Part shown: positions 1-8,534 of the stretch, piece after piece | Numbering within the stretch: position 1 is the first letter of the stretch | How the letters are laid out: each line of letters starts with the position of its first letter | Notes under the pieces: generated by a model | What the model saw: the letters and a program-made list of their open reading frames with translations, nothing else | Told to the model about the DNA's origin: nothing | Database searches by the model: none | Program-made: the position numbers and the translations under genes | Assembly (NCBI RefSeq): GCF_900116555.1 | Contig: NZ_FPAT01000007.1 | Span: forward strand, 62,001 to 126,000 | Source: Actinopolyspora lacussalsi subsp. righensis | Lineage (GTDB): Bacteria; Actinomycetota; Actinomycetes; Mycobacteriales; Pseudonocardiaceae | Direction: 5' to 3' | Length of the DNA: 64,000 bases

Positions 1-312
1 GAGATCGGTGACACCTCCCTGCCCAGGGGGACGACCGTGGTGTGCAGCATGGCCTCGGCCAACCGCGACGAGTCCGTCTTCGAGGGCGCCGACGACATGG
101 TGCTGGACCGCGGCCCCAATCCGCACCTGGCCTTCGGCGCGGGAGCGCACTCCTGCCTGGGGCAGTCGCTGGCCCGCACCGAGCTGCAAGGAGTGCTGGA
201 GGTGCTGCTCCGCAGGCTTCCCTCGCTCGAACTCGCCGTTCCCGCCGAGGAACTGCGGCAGGTCGAAGGGCTGGTCGTCGGCGGGCTGCGTGAAGTACCG
301 GTGCGATGGTGA
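1..312 (+). CDS. Cytochrome P450, C-terminal part (5' end outside window)
   Basis: The window opens inside this gene, and about 103 C-terminal residues are visible. They contain the P450 heme-binding loop FGAGAHSCLGQSLAR, with the axial Cys at visible residue 52, followed by a normal L-helix and C-terminus. Family knowledge makes it a heme monooxygenase that takes electrons from a ferredoxin. A ferredoxin and a ferredoxin reductase lie just downstream. Its stop codon (310-312) lies inside the start of the TetR gene, so the two genes overlap and are probably co-transcribed. The substrate cannot be told from this fragment. Confidence 0.93.
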   Translation, partial: EIGDTSLPRGTTVVCSMASANRDESVFEGADDMVLDRGPNPHLAFGAGAHSCLGQSLARTELQGVLEVLLRRLPSLELAVPAEELRQVEGLVVGGLREVPVRW

Positions 313-965
313 GAGCCATGACTGGCAGAACCGTACGGGAAGAACGCATCAACGCCACGCGGCAGGCGATCCTGCTCGCGGCGGAACGACTGTTCGCCGA
401 GCACGGCGTACTGGCCGTGTCCAACCGGCAGATCAGCGAGGCCGCCGAACAGGGCAACAACACCGCGGTCAGCTACCACTTCGGGACCAAGGCGGACCTG
501 GTCCGGGCCATCGTGCGCAAGCGCAACGAACCGGTCGAGGGGCTGCGCATCGAGTGGCTGAAGGAGATCGGCGACAGTCCGCGGGTCCGGGACTGGGTCA
601 CCTGCCTGGTGCGTCCCAGCGCCGACAACCTGGCGGCGCTGGACAGCCCCACCTGGTTCGCCAGGTTCAGCGCGCAGGTGATGACCGAGCCCTCGCTGCG
701 GAACATCGCCGTCGAGGAGTCGCTGAGCTCTCCGGCCATGCACCGCATCCTCGACGGACTGCACCGGTGCCTTCCCGAACTGCCGGACGAGGTACGGGCC
801 GAGCGCTCCGACATGGCCAGGCAGCTGATCGTGCACACCTACGCCGAACGGGAACGTGCCCTCGCGGAGGGAACCCCCACCCCACGGGCCAGCTGGCAGG
901 AGGCGGCCACCGGGCTGATCGACGCCATCACCGGACTGTGGTTGGCACACGTCACCGAGTCCTGA
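306..965 (+). CDS. TetR/AcrR-family transcriptional regulator
   Basis: This is a 219-residue protein with an N-terminal helix-turn-helix (about residues 12-60: RQAILLAAERLFAEHG, then SNRQISEAAEQ and SYHFGTKADL) and a variable ligand-binding C-terminus. TetR proteins are dimeric repressors released by small ligands. ATG at 306 overlaps the P450 stop; a second in-frame ATG at 318 is equally possible. Its position between two P450 genes and ahead of the ferredoxin suggests that it controls this cassette. The recognition helix carries an extra GNN stretch (AAEQGNNTAVSYHF), as in a subgroup of TetR proteins. I found no convincing operator inside the cassette. Confidence 0.9.
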   Translation: MVRAMTGRTVREERINATRQAILLAAERLFAEHGVLAVSNRQISEAAEQGNNTAVSYHFGTKADLVRAIVRKRNEPVEGLRIEWLKEIGDSPRVRDWVTCLVRPSADNLAALDSPTWFARFSAQVMTEPSLRNIAVEESLSSPAMHRILDGLHRCLPELPDEVRAERSDMARQLIVHTYAERERALAEGTPTPRASWQEAATGLIDAITGLWLAHVTES

Positions 966-1027
966 GCACCTGCCGGGCTCCACGGTCGCGTGGCGGGCGA
1001 GACCGATACGACGAGAAGGGAGTACCA

Positions 1028-1228
1028 GTGAAGATCGCTGTCGACGAGGAGAAGTGCTGCGGTGCCGGGCAGTGTGTGCTGCTCGCTCCGGAGGTGTTCG
1101 ACCAGCGCGACGACGACGGAGTGGTGATCCTGCTGGACGAGCGGCCTCCCGAGAACCTGTACGGCCCGGTCCGGGAGGCCGCGGCCGTCTGCCCGGCCGC
1201 CGCCATCGAAGTGGGCGAGGGCGCATGA
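1028..1228 (+). CDS. P450-type [3Fe-4S] ferredoxin
   Basis: This is a 66-residue acidic protein starting at GTG 1028 after a purine-rich stretch (gagaaggga). The cluster ligands are visible as Cys10, Cys16 and the Cys55-Pro pair. Cys11 is an extra neighbouring cysteine. This is the layout of the small 3Fe-4S ferredoxins that serve actinobacterial P450s, in which one of the four classical ligands is missing. It probably carries electrons from the reductase encoded next (ATGA overlap) to one or both P450s. The length is typical for the family. Confidence 0.93.
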   Translation: MKIAVDEEKCCGAGQCVLLAPEVFDQRDDDGVVILLDERPPENLYGPVREAAAVCPAAAIEVGEGA

Positions 1229-2412
1229 GCGAGCCGAGCAGTGTGCTGGTGGTCGGTGCCTCGGCAGCCGGGCTCGCCACGGTGGAGTCCCTGCGACGCG
1301 GCGGGTACTCGGGAACGGTCACGGTGGTGGGTGAAGAGGAACACGCGCCCTATGACCGACCACCCCTGTCCAAACAGGTCCTCTCCGGCAGCTGGAACCC
1401 CGAGCGCAGCAGGCTGCGCACGGAGTCCGCGCTGGTCGAAACCGGCGCCGAGTTCGTCCTCGCCGACCCGGCGGTCCGGCTGGACCCGGCCGACCGCACC
1501 GTCCACACCGCATCCGGTCGCACGCTGCGCGCCGAGGCCGTCGTGCTCGCCACGGGACTTCGGCCGAAGCGGCTACCCGGTTGGGACGCGGCGGGTGTTC
1601 ACGTGCTGCGCACCCTCGACGACTCGCTGCGGCTGCGGGCAGAGCTGGCGCGGGCGCGACGTGTCGTGGTCGTCGGCGACGGCGTGCTCGGATCGGAGAT
1701 CGCCGCCACCGCCCGCGGCACGGACTCGGGCGTCACCCTGGTGGGGCCGCAGGCCGCACCCATGACCGACCAGCTCGGTCCGCGTGTCGCCGGGATGCTG
1801 GGCGAGCTGCACGCCGAACGGGGCGTTCGACTCCGCCCCCGTGCCGGTGTCGAGGCGCTGGAGGCGGACCACGGCCGGGTGACGGGGGTTCGGCTGGAAA
1901 CCGGCGAGACGCTGCCCGCCGACGCCGTGGTGGTGGCGATCGGCGCCGCCCCCGCCACGGACTGGCTCGCCGACAGCGGACTTCGACTCGACGACGGGGT
2001 GGTGTGCGACTCGCGTTGCCGCGCGGCGGCGGGAATCTACGCGGTCGGTGACGTGGCGCGCTGGCACCACGAGGGACTCGACGAGTCGATGCGGCTGGAG
2101 AACCGGACCAACGCCACCGAACAGGCCGCTGCCGTGGCCCGCAATCTGCTCGGCGCCGATCGCCCCTACGCGCCGGTTCCGCACTTCTGGACAGACCAGT
2201 TCGACGCCAAGATCCAGGTGCACGGCGTGCCGCACGCCGAATCCGAAGTGACCGTCGTGGAGGGCGATCCGGCCGAGCGCCGTTTCGTCGTGCGCTACAC
2301 CAGGCAAGGAACTCCGGTCGCCGTGCTCGGCTGGAACAGGCCCAAACAGGTCCGTGCGCATCGCCAGGAGGTCGTCGACACCTTCGGCGTGCCCGCCCTC
2401 GAACCGAACTGA
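1225..2412 (+). CDS. FAD-dependent NAD(P)H ferredoxin reductase
   Basis: This is a 395-residue flavoprotein of the rubredoxin/putidaredoxin reductase type. An N-terminal FAD-binding loop (GASAAG, residues 11-16) is followed by YDRPPLSK, a central NAD(P)-binding loop (VVVGDGVLGSEIA, about residue 150) and the second FAD motif GIYAVGDVARW (about residue 270). It would pass electrons from NAD(P)H to the upstream ferredoxin. The ATG at 1225 overlaps the ferredoxin stop (ATGA), which implies translational coupling. The presence of ferredoxin, reductase and P450 together makes this a self-sufficient class I P450 cassette. Confidence 0.93.
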   Translation: MSEPSSVLVVGASAAGLATVESLRRGGYSGTVTVVGEEEHAPYDRPPLSKQVLSGSWNPERSRLRTESALVETGAEFVLADPAVRLDPADRTVHTASGRTLRAEAVVLATGLRPKRLPGWDAAGVHVLRTLDDSLRLRAELARARRVVVVGDGVLGSEIAATARGTDSGVTLVGPQAAPMTDQLGPRVAGMLGELHAERGVRLRPRAGVEALEADHGRVTGVRLETGETLPADAVVVAIGAAPATDWLADSGLRLDDGVVCDSRCRAAAGIYAVGDVARWHHEGLDESMRLENRTNATEQAAAVARNLLGADRPYAPVPHFWTDQFDAKIQVHGVPHAESEVTVVEGDPAERRFVVRYTRQGTPVAVLGWNRPKQVRAHRQEVVDTFGVPALEPN

Positions 2413-2506
2413 TCGTGCTCACCCCGTTCGCACCGTAAGGACGGGACGGGGCTCCGTGCCGCCCCACCACCGGGAATCCGTGTCCCGGATCTCATTGGAG
2501 GAGTTG

Positions 2507-3748
2507 ATGACCAGCACGTTGGATTCGGCCGACCAGCACGCGGCCGAGGTCCCCGAATACCCCATGAACCGGGCCGAGGGATGCCCGTTCGACCCGCCGC
2601 CGCACCTGCGGACCATGCAGCGGGAGGCTCCGTTGCGTCGGGTCCGGTTGTGGGACGGCAGCACACCCTGGCTGGTGACCCGTTACGGCGAGCAGCGGGC
2701 ACTGCTGGCCGATTCCAGGATCAGTTCCGACCCGACCAACCCCGGCTATCCGGCTCCGGCACCGGTCAGTGACGAGCACAGCGAGGGCTCCCCCGTCAGC
2801 TTCATCCTGATGGACGATCCCGAGCACGCGCGGCTGCGCCGCATGGTCACGGCCCCCTTCACCATCAAACGGGTGGAGGCGATGCGCCCGTTCGTGCAGC
2901 GGATCGTCGACGAGCGGATCGACGAGATGCTGACCGCCGACGAACCGGTGGACCTGGTGGATGCCTTCGCGCTGCCGGTCCCGTCACTGGTGATCTGCGA
3001 GTTGCTCGGTGTGCCCTACTCCGACCACGATTTCTTCCAGCGCAACAGCAAGGTCATCGTCCACCGGGACTCGACCACCGAGCAGCGTTCCGCCGCCCTC
3101 GGCACACTGGCCGAGTACCTGGACGGGTTGGTGGGCGAAAAACTCACCGATCCGGGGGAGGACCTGCTCTCCGACCTGGCGGCGCGCGTCGAGTCCGGCG
3201 AGCTGCCGAGGCGGGAGGCCTCCCGCATGGGCGTGCTGCTGCTGATCGCCGGGCACGAGACCACCGCGAACATGATCGCCCTCGGCACGCTGGCCCTGCT
3301 GGAGAGCCCCGAGCAGCTGGCGGAGCTGCGCGAGCGCAGCGACGACTCCGAACTGGTCGCCTCGACCGTGGAGGAGTTGCTGCGCTACCTGCACATCACC
3401 CACAACGGTCGGCGTCGGGTGGCCCTGGAGGACATCGAGATCGCCGGTGAGGTCATCCGTGCCGGTGAAGGGGTGATCGTGCCCAACGACATCGGTAACC
3501 GCGATCCCGACGCCTTCGCCGAGCCCGACCGGCTCGACATCCGGCGCGATGCCCGGCACCACATGGCTTTCGGGTTCGGGGTTCACCAGTGCCTGGGGCA
3601 GCCACTGGCCAGGATGGAGCTGCGGGTCGTCTACAGCACGCTCTACCGGCGGATCCCCACCCTGCGGTTGGCCACCGAGCGGGAGAACATCTCGTTCAAG
3701 CACGACGGTTCGGTCTACGGGGTATACGAGCTGCCGGTCACCTGGTGA
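2507..3748 (+). CDS. Cytochrome P450
   Basis: This is a 413-residue soluble bacterial P450. Visible signatures are the I-helix oxygen-binding motif AGHETTAN (from about residue 248), the K-helix EELLR (about 288-292) and the heme loop FGFGVHQCLGQPLAR with axial Cys362. The N-terminus (EYPMNRAEGCPFDPPP) resembles CYP105/CYP107-like actinobacterial enzymes. I chose ATG 2507 because a ggagga ribosome site lies 5 nt upstream; the frame is open further upstream but without a ribosome site. It lies 94 bp after the reductase and is probably in the same operon. The substrate is unknown. Confidence 0.95.
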   Translation: MTSTLDSADQHAAEVPEYPMNRAEGCPFDPPPHLRTMQREAPLRRVRLWDGSTPWLVTRYGEQRALLADSRISSDPTNPGYPAPAPVSDEHSEGSPVSFILMDDPEHARLRRMVTAPFTIKRVEAMRPFVQRIVDERIDEMLTADEPVDLVDAFALPVPSLVICELLGVPYSDHDFFQRNSKVIVHRDSTTEQRSAALGTLAEYLDGLVGEKLTDPGEDLLSDLAARVESGELPRREASRMGVLLLIAGHETTANMIALGTLALLESPEQLAELRERSDDSELVASTVEELLRYLHITHNGRRRVALEDIEIAGEVIRAGEGVIVPNDIGNRDPDAFAEPDRLDIRRDARHHMAFGFGVHQCLGQPLARMELRVVYSTLYRRIPTLRLATERENISFKHDGSVYGVYELPVTW

Positions 3749-3827
3749 CCCACTCCGATCGTCGCCCATGGGGCGGGCCTCGGCCTGTCGTCGTTCCGGC
3801 CGGGGCGGGTCACCTTGCCAGGGGTGT

Positions 3828-3845
3828 CGATCTCTCGCGAAATCG
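3828..3845 (-). repeat. Copy E of the dispersed 3'-end hairpin
   Basis: Arms CGATCTC and GAAATCG flank the loop TCGC. Read on the minus strand it is CGATTTC-GCGA-GAGATCG, where the altered base still pairs as a T-G (U-G) wobble. It lies 114 bp downstream of the minus-strand pentapeptide gene. The sequence between (about 3860-3890) contains, in reverse, the gtggtgggagttcgg stretch also found in the 31.1-kb copy. It may act as a bidirectional 3' end between convergent genes. Confidence 0.7.
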
Positions 3846-3958
3846 TCGCGCCGCTAGGACGTGGTGCCGAACTCCCACCACTCGCGCGGTCGGCACCGTC
3901 ACCAGCACCTCCAGGCGAACCGGGCAGGCATCCGAGTCCCGTTGTGGCTCCCCGCGTC

Positions 3959-4621
3959 TCAGTCCCGGATCCACAGCCCGACCTCGGTGGCCAGCAGCAC
4001 CGCCGTCGAGGCGGCCTGGTCCACCGAGATCCGTGCCCCGTTCATCCGGGACAGCCCACGCGTGTTGTCCAGTGTCGATCCGCGCAGGTCGCAGCCGTTC
4101 GCCCCACTGGGATCGAACTCGGCGTCGTCCAACGCGCAATTCCGGAGAACCACGTTCGACAGATCGCCGGTGAACACGGTCTCGCGCAAGTCGCACTCGT
4201 CGAACACGAGCAGACCCTTGACTTTGTTCACGTGGATCATCGCGTAGTCGAACCGGCATTCCGCGGCGTAGACGTCCAGCGCCGATTCCAACGAGATTCG
4301 CAGTCCGATGGCCCGACTGCGTTCGAACTCGACCCGTCTCGCGTGAACCGCCTGCCAGGAGGCGTTGGACAGATCCGTGTTGCCGAACCGGACGTCGGAA
4401 AGCACCAGCCGTGCGAACCGGGATCCGGAAAGGTCGGTGTCGCGGACCAGCGCACGCGCCAGCTGTCCGCTCCCCTCGGCACCGGCGCACTCGCCGGAGG
4501 AAACCCTGATCTCCTCCTCCTCGAACTCGCCCCGGAACGTCACTTCCCTCGGGTAGAGTCGTTCGACGTCGAACTCGGGACGTCGCATCCGTTGCTCGTC
4601 CGACAGCTCGCGGAACTCCAC
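3959..4621 (-). CDS. Pentapeptide-repeat protein
   Basis: This is a 220-residue protein. From about residue 55 it has tandem A(D/N)LXX-like units, for example DTDLSGSRFARLVLSDVRF, NTDLSNASW, CDLRETVFTGDLSN and GCDLRGSTLD. They predict a right-handed quadrilateral beta-helix. Pentapeptide proteins include DNA mimics that protect gyrase (the Qnr/MfpA type) and many proteins of unknown role; no specific role can be assigned. The repeats are irregular, and a Glu-rich strand precedes them (EFEEEEIRV). It is convergent with the upstream P450. No predicted signal or membrane segment is seen. Confidence 0.85.
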   Translation of the reverse strand: MEFRELSDEQRMRRPEFDVERLYPREVTFRGEFEEEEIRVSSGECAGAEGSGQLARALVRDTDLSGSRFARLVLSDVRFGNTDLSNASWQAVHARRVEFERSRAIGLRISLESALDVYAAECRFDYAMIHVNKVKGLLVFDECDLRETVFTGDLSNVVLRNCALDDAEFDPSGANGCDLRGSTLDNTRGLSRMNGARISVDQAASTAVLLATEVGLWIRD

Positions 4622-4879
4622 GGCAGGATGCTATTAGGGCTTCCGCCGCCCGGTTTCCCCGGCGCTCGCTCGGCGGGGCCGCTCATGGCTCTCGCCGTGG
4701 TCGTCCCCGGACTCGGGCAGCGCCGCACACCTCGTCGGGCTGTCCTCGCGAAGTCACCGTGGTTGGCGGAAACGGCGGAACACGCCATGCTCGGTTCGGC
4801 CGTTCCCGCCGGCGCCTTCCGGGGGTAGATTTCGGGAGGTGCCAATCAATCGGCCGGTCGATCGAGAGGCGAGTCCGAA

Positions 4880-7800
4880 GTGTCCAGTGGTGAACCCAAC
4901 TCGCATTCCTCGCGGCAGTTGCGACTCGCGCTGGCGTTGCGTGGTGGCGCCAGCATGGCTGTCTGGATCGGGGGAGCGGTAGCCGAGATCGACCGGTTGC
5001 GCCGCTGGGCCCCGGTGGAAAGCGCCGGAGCGAAGCGGGCGGAGGAGCGCCACCCCTGGGCCGAGCTGGCCGAGCTGGCCGGTTACGAGTCCGTCGAGGT
5101 GGACGTGCTCGCCGGTACTTCGGCGGGAGGTCTCAACGCGACACTGCTCTCGGCATCGTTGGTCTACGGCATGCCGTTCACGACCACGCGCCGCGCCTGG
5201 ATCCGCCTGGCCGACCTGGAGGCGATGGCGCGCACGGTTCCCCGGCCCTGGCAGCCCAAACCGGAATCGCTGCTGGAGGGCGACGAGTACTTCCGTTCGG
5301 AGCTGACCGAACTGCTCACCGAGCAGATCGGCCGCGAACGGCGGACCGAACCGGTCGAACGCGTCGAACTCCTGCTGACCGCGACACTGCTGGACCCCGT
5401 GGCCGAGCGGCATTTCGACGCGGTGGGCAGTGAGTTCGGCAAAGCACGCAGGCGAGCGATGTTCCGGTTCCGGCACCGCGGGCGGCCGGGCGAACCGCTC
5501 AGCGACTTCGGTCCTGCCGAGCGGGCCCGAACCACCGCGCGGCTGCTCGCACAGGCCGCCAGAGCCACCTCCTCGTTCCCGATGGCCTTCGAACCCGCCG
5601 TGTTCCGCGCCGACGATTCCGGCGACACGCCGGGCCACCGGAACAGTGATTCCCGGGACGGTTCGGTGCCCAACCTGTACGGTCGGTTCTCCGAGATCGC
5701 CGCCTCCGAGGAGCAGCGTTTCCGGGTGATCGACGGTGGAGTGCTGGACAACATCCCCGTCACCGCTGCGGTCGATGCCATCCGGCGCGTCGAGGCCGAC
5801 GCGCCGACCGAACGCTGGTTGCTCTACCTCAATCCGGAGCCGGACTCGCCCGGTGCCGAGACCCGTGGCGAACGGTTCGCCCGAGCCGTCACCGCGACGG
5901 CGCTGCGGGCGAAACTCGGCCAGGAGAGTCTGCTGACCGACATCGACAGCATCGGCAGGCACAACGACTCGGTACGCCGGGCCGTCGGCCGCAGGGACGC
6001 CGTGCTCACCGAACTAGCCGTGACACCGCGATCCCGCCGCGCTCGCTTGCTCGGCGACCGGGTGCGGGCGGTTTCCGCCGAGTACGCCTCACGGCTCGCC
6101 GAGAGCAGGGCCTTCCGGGTGCACGAGCTGCTCACCGCCCCCGAGGACACCACCGGCACCCCGTTGCTGGACCCGATCCCGAAACAGCCGCTGCTGGAGT
6201 GGCCCGCGACCGCGTGCACCGGGCTGCGCGATCGACTGACCGAGCAGTACCGCTCGCGCGCCCTGCGGCGTCCCGGTGAGGTCTTCGACGACGTGCGCAC
6301 GCTGCTGTCCGCCGTGGACGAATGCCTGCGCTGGGTCCGCGAACTGGAGGCGCACCGGCGGTCCCCGCGGATCGCCGCCGTGAAGGCTTCGCTGTACCGA
6401 CTGCGCACCGTCGCCGAGACCGTGTGCGGGCACACCGACCGTTGCTGGATCCACGCGGCCGGTACCGAACCCGTTTTCGTGCGGGCCGAGCTGGACGGCT
6501 GGATCGAGTGCGTGCTCGATCGGCACCACAGGTTGCAGCACGCGCTGCCCTCCCCGGTGGGGGCGCTGCTCGCGCCGCTGCTGGACAGCGTCCTCGACGA
6601 GAGGGGGCTCGACGAGCGGAACCCCGATGGCGGGAGTGCCGAGCCCGGGGAGCACGGCGAGGGGAACCTCGACACCGCCTCGCTCGACAGTGGGGCCGAG
6701 CTCGGATCGCTGTTTCGGCATCGACTGGCGGAGTTCAACGCCGAACTGTCCGCCATAGTGAACTCCTCGGGTGTGGAAGCCGCCGAGAACGACGTCGGCG
6801 TGGACGCGGTCGCCGAGAGCTGGGCCATTCTGGAGCGCCTGGTGGGTGACCTGATGGCGGCCCTCTCCCCGGGCGATCTCGTCGAGATCGACGGGGTGAC
6901 GCGCTCGCTGCTCGAACTCGCCGCCGACGTCGACCCGATGCGGCTGCTCCGCGATCTGGTCGTACTCACCACGCCCATGCAGGTCGACACCGGCGCGGAT
7001 TCACACATCCTGCTGCACCGCCTGGCCGGTGACAACTCGAGCCCGTTGCCGTTCACCGCGTTACGTGACTCGGCGGGTGAGATCCCGCTGGCGGACAAGG
7101 TGCGCGGCTCCGGTCTGGGCAACTTCGGTGCCTTCCTGTCCGCCAAGTGGCGTGCCAACGACTGGATGTGGGGCAGGCTGGACGCGGTGGCCGGTCTGGT
7201 CCCCATGCTGATCGAACCGGACCGATTGGTCCGGCACAACGAGCAGTTGGGAGCCGACGGTCTGGGGGACGCGCTGCGGCGAATCCTCAGCCGGCCGACC
7301 GAGGCGGAACTGGGAGAACTCGACGAGACCAGCGCGAGAAAGTGGCACGAGTTCCTCGCTGAGCGCTGGGCGGAGCACTCCGGCGCGGTGCGGACCGAGC
7401 TCGAGGCCCTGTTCGCCAACCCCACCGATGAGCACCCGCTGACCGTGACCCGCCGTGCGGTGGTGGAGCGGTTGCAGTGGACGGTTGTCGCCGAGGAGAT
7501 CCCGTTCGTGGCCGCCGTCGGCTCCGGGGCCGACCCGAACGCGGGCGACGCCCGGGCGGTACGGGATCCCGAATTGCTGGACCAGCAGGTACGTGCCTAC
7601 GACGTGGGCAAACAGCGTCCGAGTGACCTGGAAGAACGGCGGATGGCTTCCCTGGCCACCCGTTGCGCGCTGCTCGCCCACCGAGCGCTGCTGCCCGGCT
7701 GGCGGGGGTTCCGCCGGTCCCTCGCCACCGCGAGCATGATCGTGCTCAAACCGCTCTCGATGCTGCTCGCCTTCGCGCTCGCCGCTCCCCGCCGTGCCGC

Positions 7801-8455
7801 GCTCGGCACGGCGCTGAGCGGCACGGCCGTCGCGTTGACCGAATTCATGCGTTCCCCGGTGATCGGCTCCCTGTCCAGTGGCGAACTGTCCAATGACGAG
7901 TCAGCCTCGCCAGGCGCGAACGAGTTCGCGTTCATCACGATGAGCGAGGCGCGACGGATCGAGGAACTCCAAACCTGGCGCTGGCTGCACGTGGTCGAGA
8001 TGTCCGACTCGTGGCCCGGGGCGGTGGGGTGGATCGCCGCGCTGCTCGCGGTGGTAGCCGCGCTGCGCTGGGGATGGTTGAAGACCTCCGGTACGGCCGC
8101 CCTCACCCGAGCGTTGTCCGGGCTGGCGGCAGCCGGTCTGCTGGCCGCCGTCGGCTGCTGGTTGTTCGGTCTCGGAGTGCGGTTGGGACCGTTGGGGCTG
8201 ACGCTGGTCGGGGCCGCGGTCACCTGGTACGCCGCCTTCGCCCTGCGCACGGCCGGCAGAGTGGGCGCGACTGTGCTCAGCGCGGTGATCCCCGGCCTGC
8301 TGTTGATTCCCGCGCTGCTGCAGAACTGGTCGGTTTCGTTCTGGCTCCTGGCTGCGCTGCTCCTCACGGCCTGGGGGCAGACGATGTTGTTGAGCATCGC
8401 CGATGTGCTCGAACCGCGACCGCGTGGTTCGCTGGACACACCCTCGCGCACCTGA
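4880..8455 (+). CDS. Large patatin-like phospholipase-related membrane protein (DUF3376 type)
   Basis: This is a 1,191-residue protein starting at GTG 4880 (gagaggcgag upstream). The N-terminal patatin domain has the oxyanion segment LRGGASMAVW (20-29), the nucleophile elbow GTSAGG (79-84, Ser81) and the catalytic DGG motif (about 285-287, VIDGGVLDNIP), so a Ser-Asp dyad is intact. The long middle part carries no motif I know beyond the actinobacterial patatin-related family. The C-terminal 240 residues contain about five or six hydrophobic helices. A membrane-anchored acyl hydrolase acting on lipid substrates is likely; the substrate is unknown. The gene is flanked by gaps and appears monocistronic. 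Confidence 0.88.
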   Translation: MSSGEPNSHSSRQLRLALALRGGASMAVWIGGAVAEIDRLRRWAPVESAGAKRAEERHPWAELAELAGYESVEVDVLAGTSAGGLNATLLSASLVYGMPFTTTRRAWIRLADLEAMARTVPRPWQPKPESLLEGDEYFRSELTELLTEQIGRERRTEPVERVELLLTATLLDPVAERHFDAVGSEFGKARRRAMFRFRHRGRPGEPLSDFGPAERARTTARLLAQAARATSSFPMAFEPAVFRADDSGDTPGHRNSDSRDGSVPNLYGRFSEIAASEEQRFRVIDGGVLDNIPVTAAVDAIRRVEADAPTERWLLYLNPEPDSPGAETRGERFARAVTATALRAKLGQESLLTDIDSIGRHNDSVRRAVGRRDAVLTELAVTPRSRRARLLGDRVRAVSAEYASRLAESRAFRVHELLTAPEDTTGTPLLDPIPKQPLLEWPATACTGLRDRLTEQYRSRALRRPGEVFDDVRTLLSAVDECLRWVRELEAHRRSPRIAAVKASLYRLRTVAETVCGHTDRCWIHAAGTEPVFVRAELDGWIECVLDRHHRLQHALPSPVGALLAPLLDSVLDERGLDERNPDGGSAEPGEHGEGNLDTASLDSGAELGSLFRHRLAEFNAELSAIVNSSGVEAAENDVGVDAVAESWAILERLVGDLMAALSPGDLVEIDGVTRSLLELAADVDPMRLLRDLVVLTTPMQVDTGADSHILLHRLAGDNSSPLPFTALRDSAGEIPLADKVRGSGLGNFGAFLSAKWRANDWMWGRLDAVAGLVPMLIEPDRLVRHNEQLGADGLGDALRRILSRPTEAELGELDETSARKWHEFLAERWAEHSGAVRTELEALFANPTDEHPLTVTRRAVVERLQWTVVAEEIPFVAAVGSGADPNAGDARAVRDPELLDQQVRAYDVGKQRPSDLEERRMASLATRCALLAHRALLPGWRGFRRSLATASMIVLKPLSMLLAFALAAPRRAALGTALSGTAVALTEFMRSPVIGSLSSGELSNDESASPGANEFAFITMSEARRIEELQTWRWLHVVEMSDSWPGAVGWIAALLAVVAALRWGWLKTSGTAALTRALSGLAAAGLLAAVGCWLFGLGVRLGPLGLTLVGAAVTWYAAFALRTAGRVGATVLSAVIPGLLLIPALLQNWSVSFWLLAALLLTAWGQTMLLSIADVLEPRPRGSLDTPSRT

Positions 8456-8534
8456 CCGGGGAGGCGCTTGGCTGAGAGTGCCGCCCGCGCGCGTCGTCAT
8501 GGGACGGTGAACCGAGTTCTCCTAGGATGCTGTT

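Noticed and set aside
8-1027. Open frame covering the P450 and TetR genes in another phase
   Set aside because: The sequence is Arg/Gly-rich shadow. Only its last 66 residues, from GTG 1028, are the real ferredoxin.
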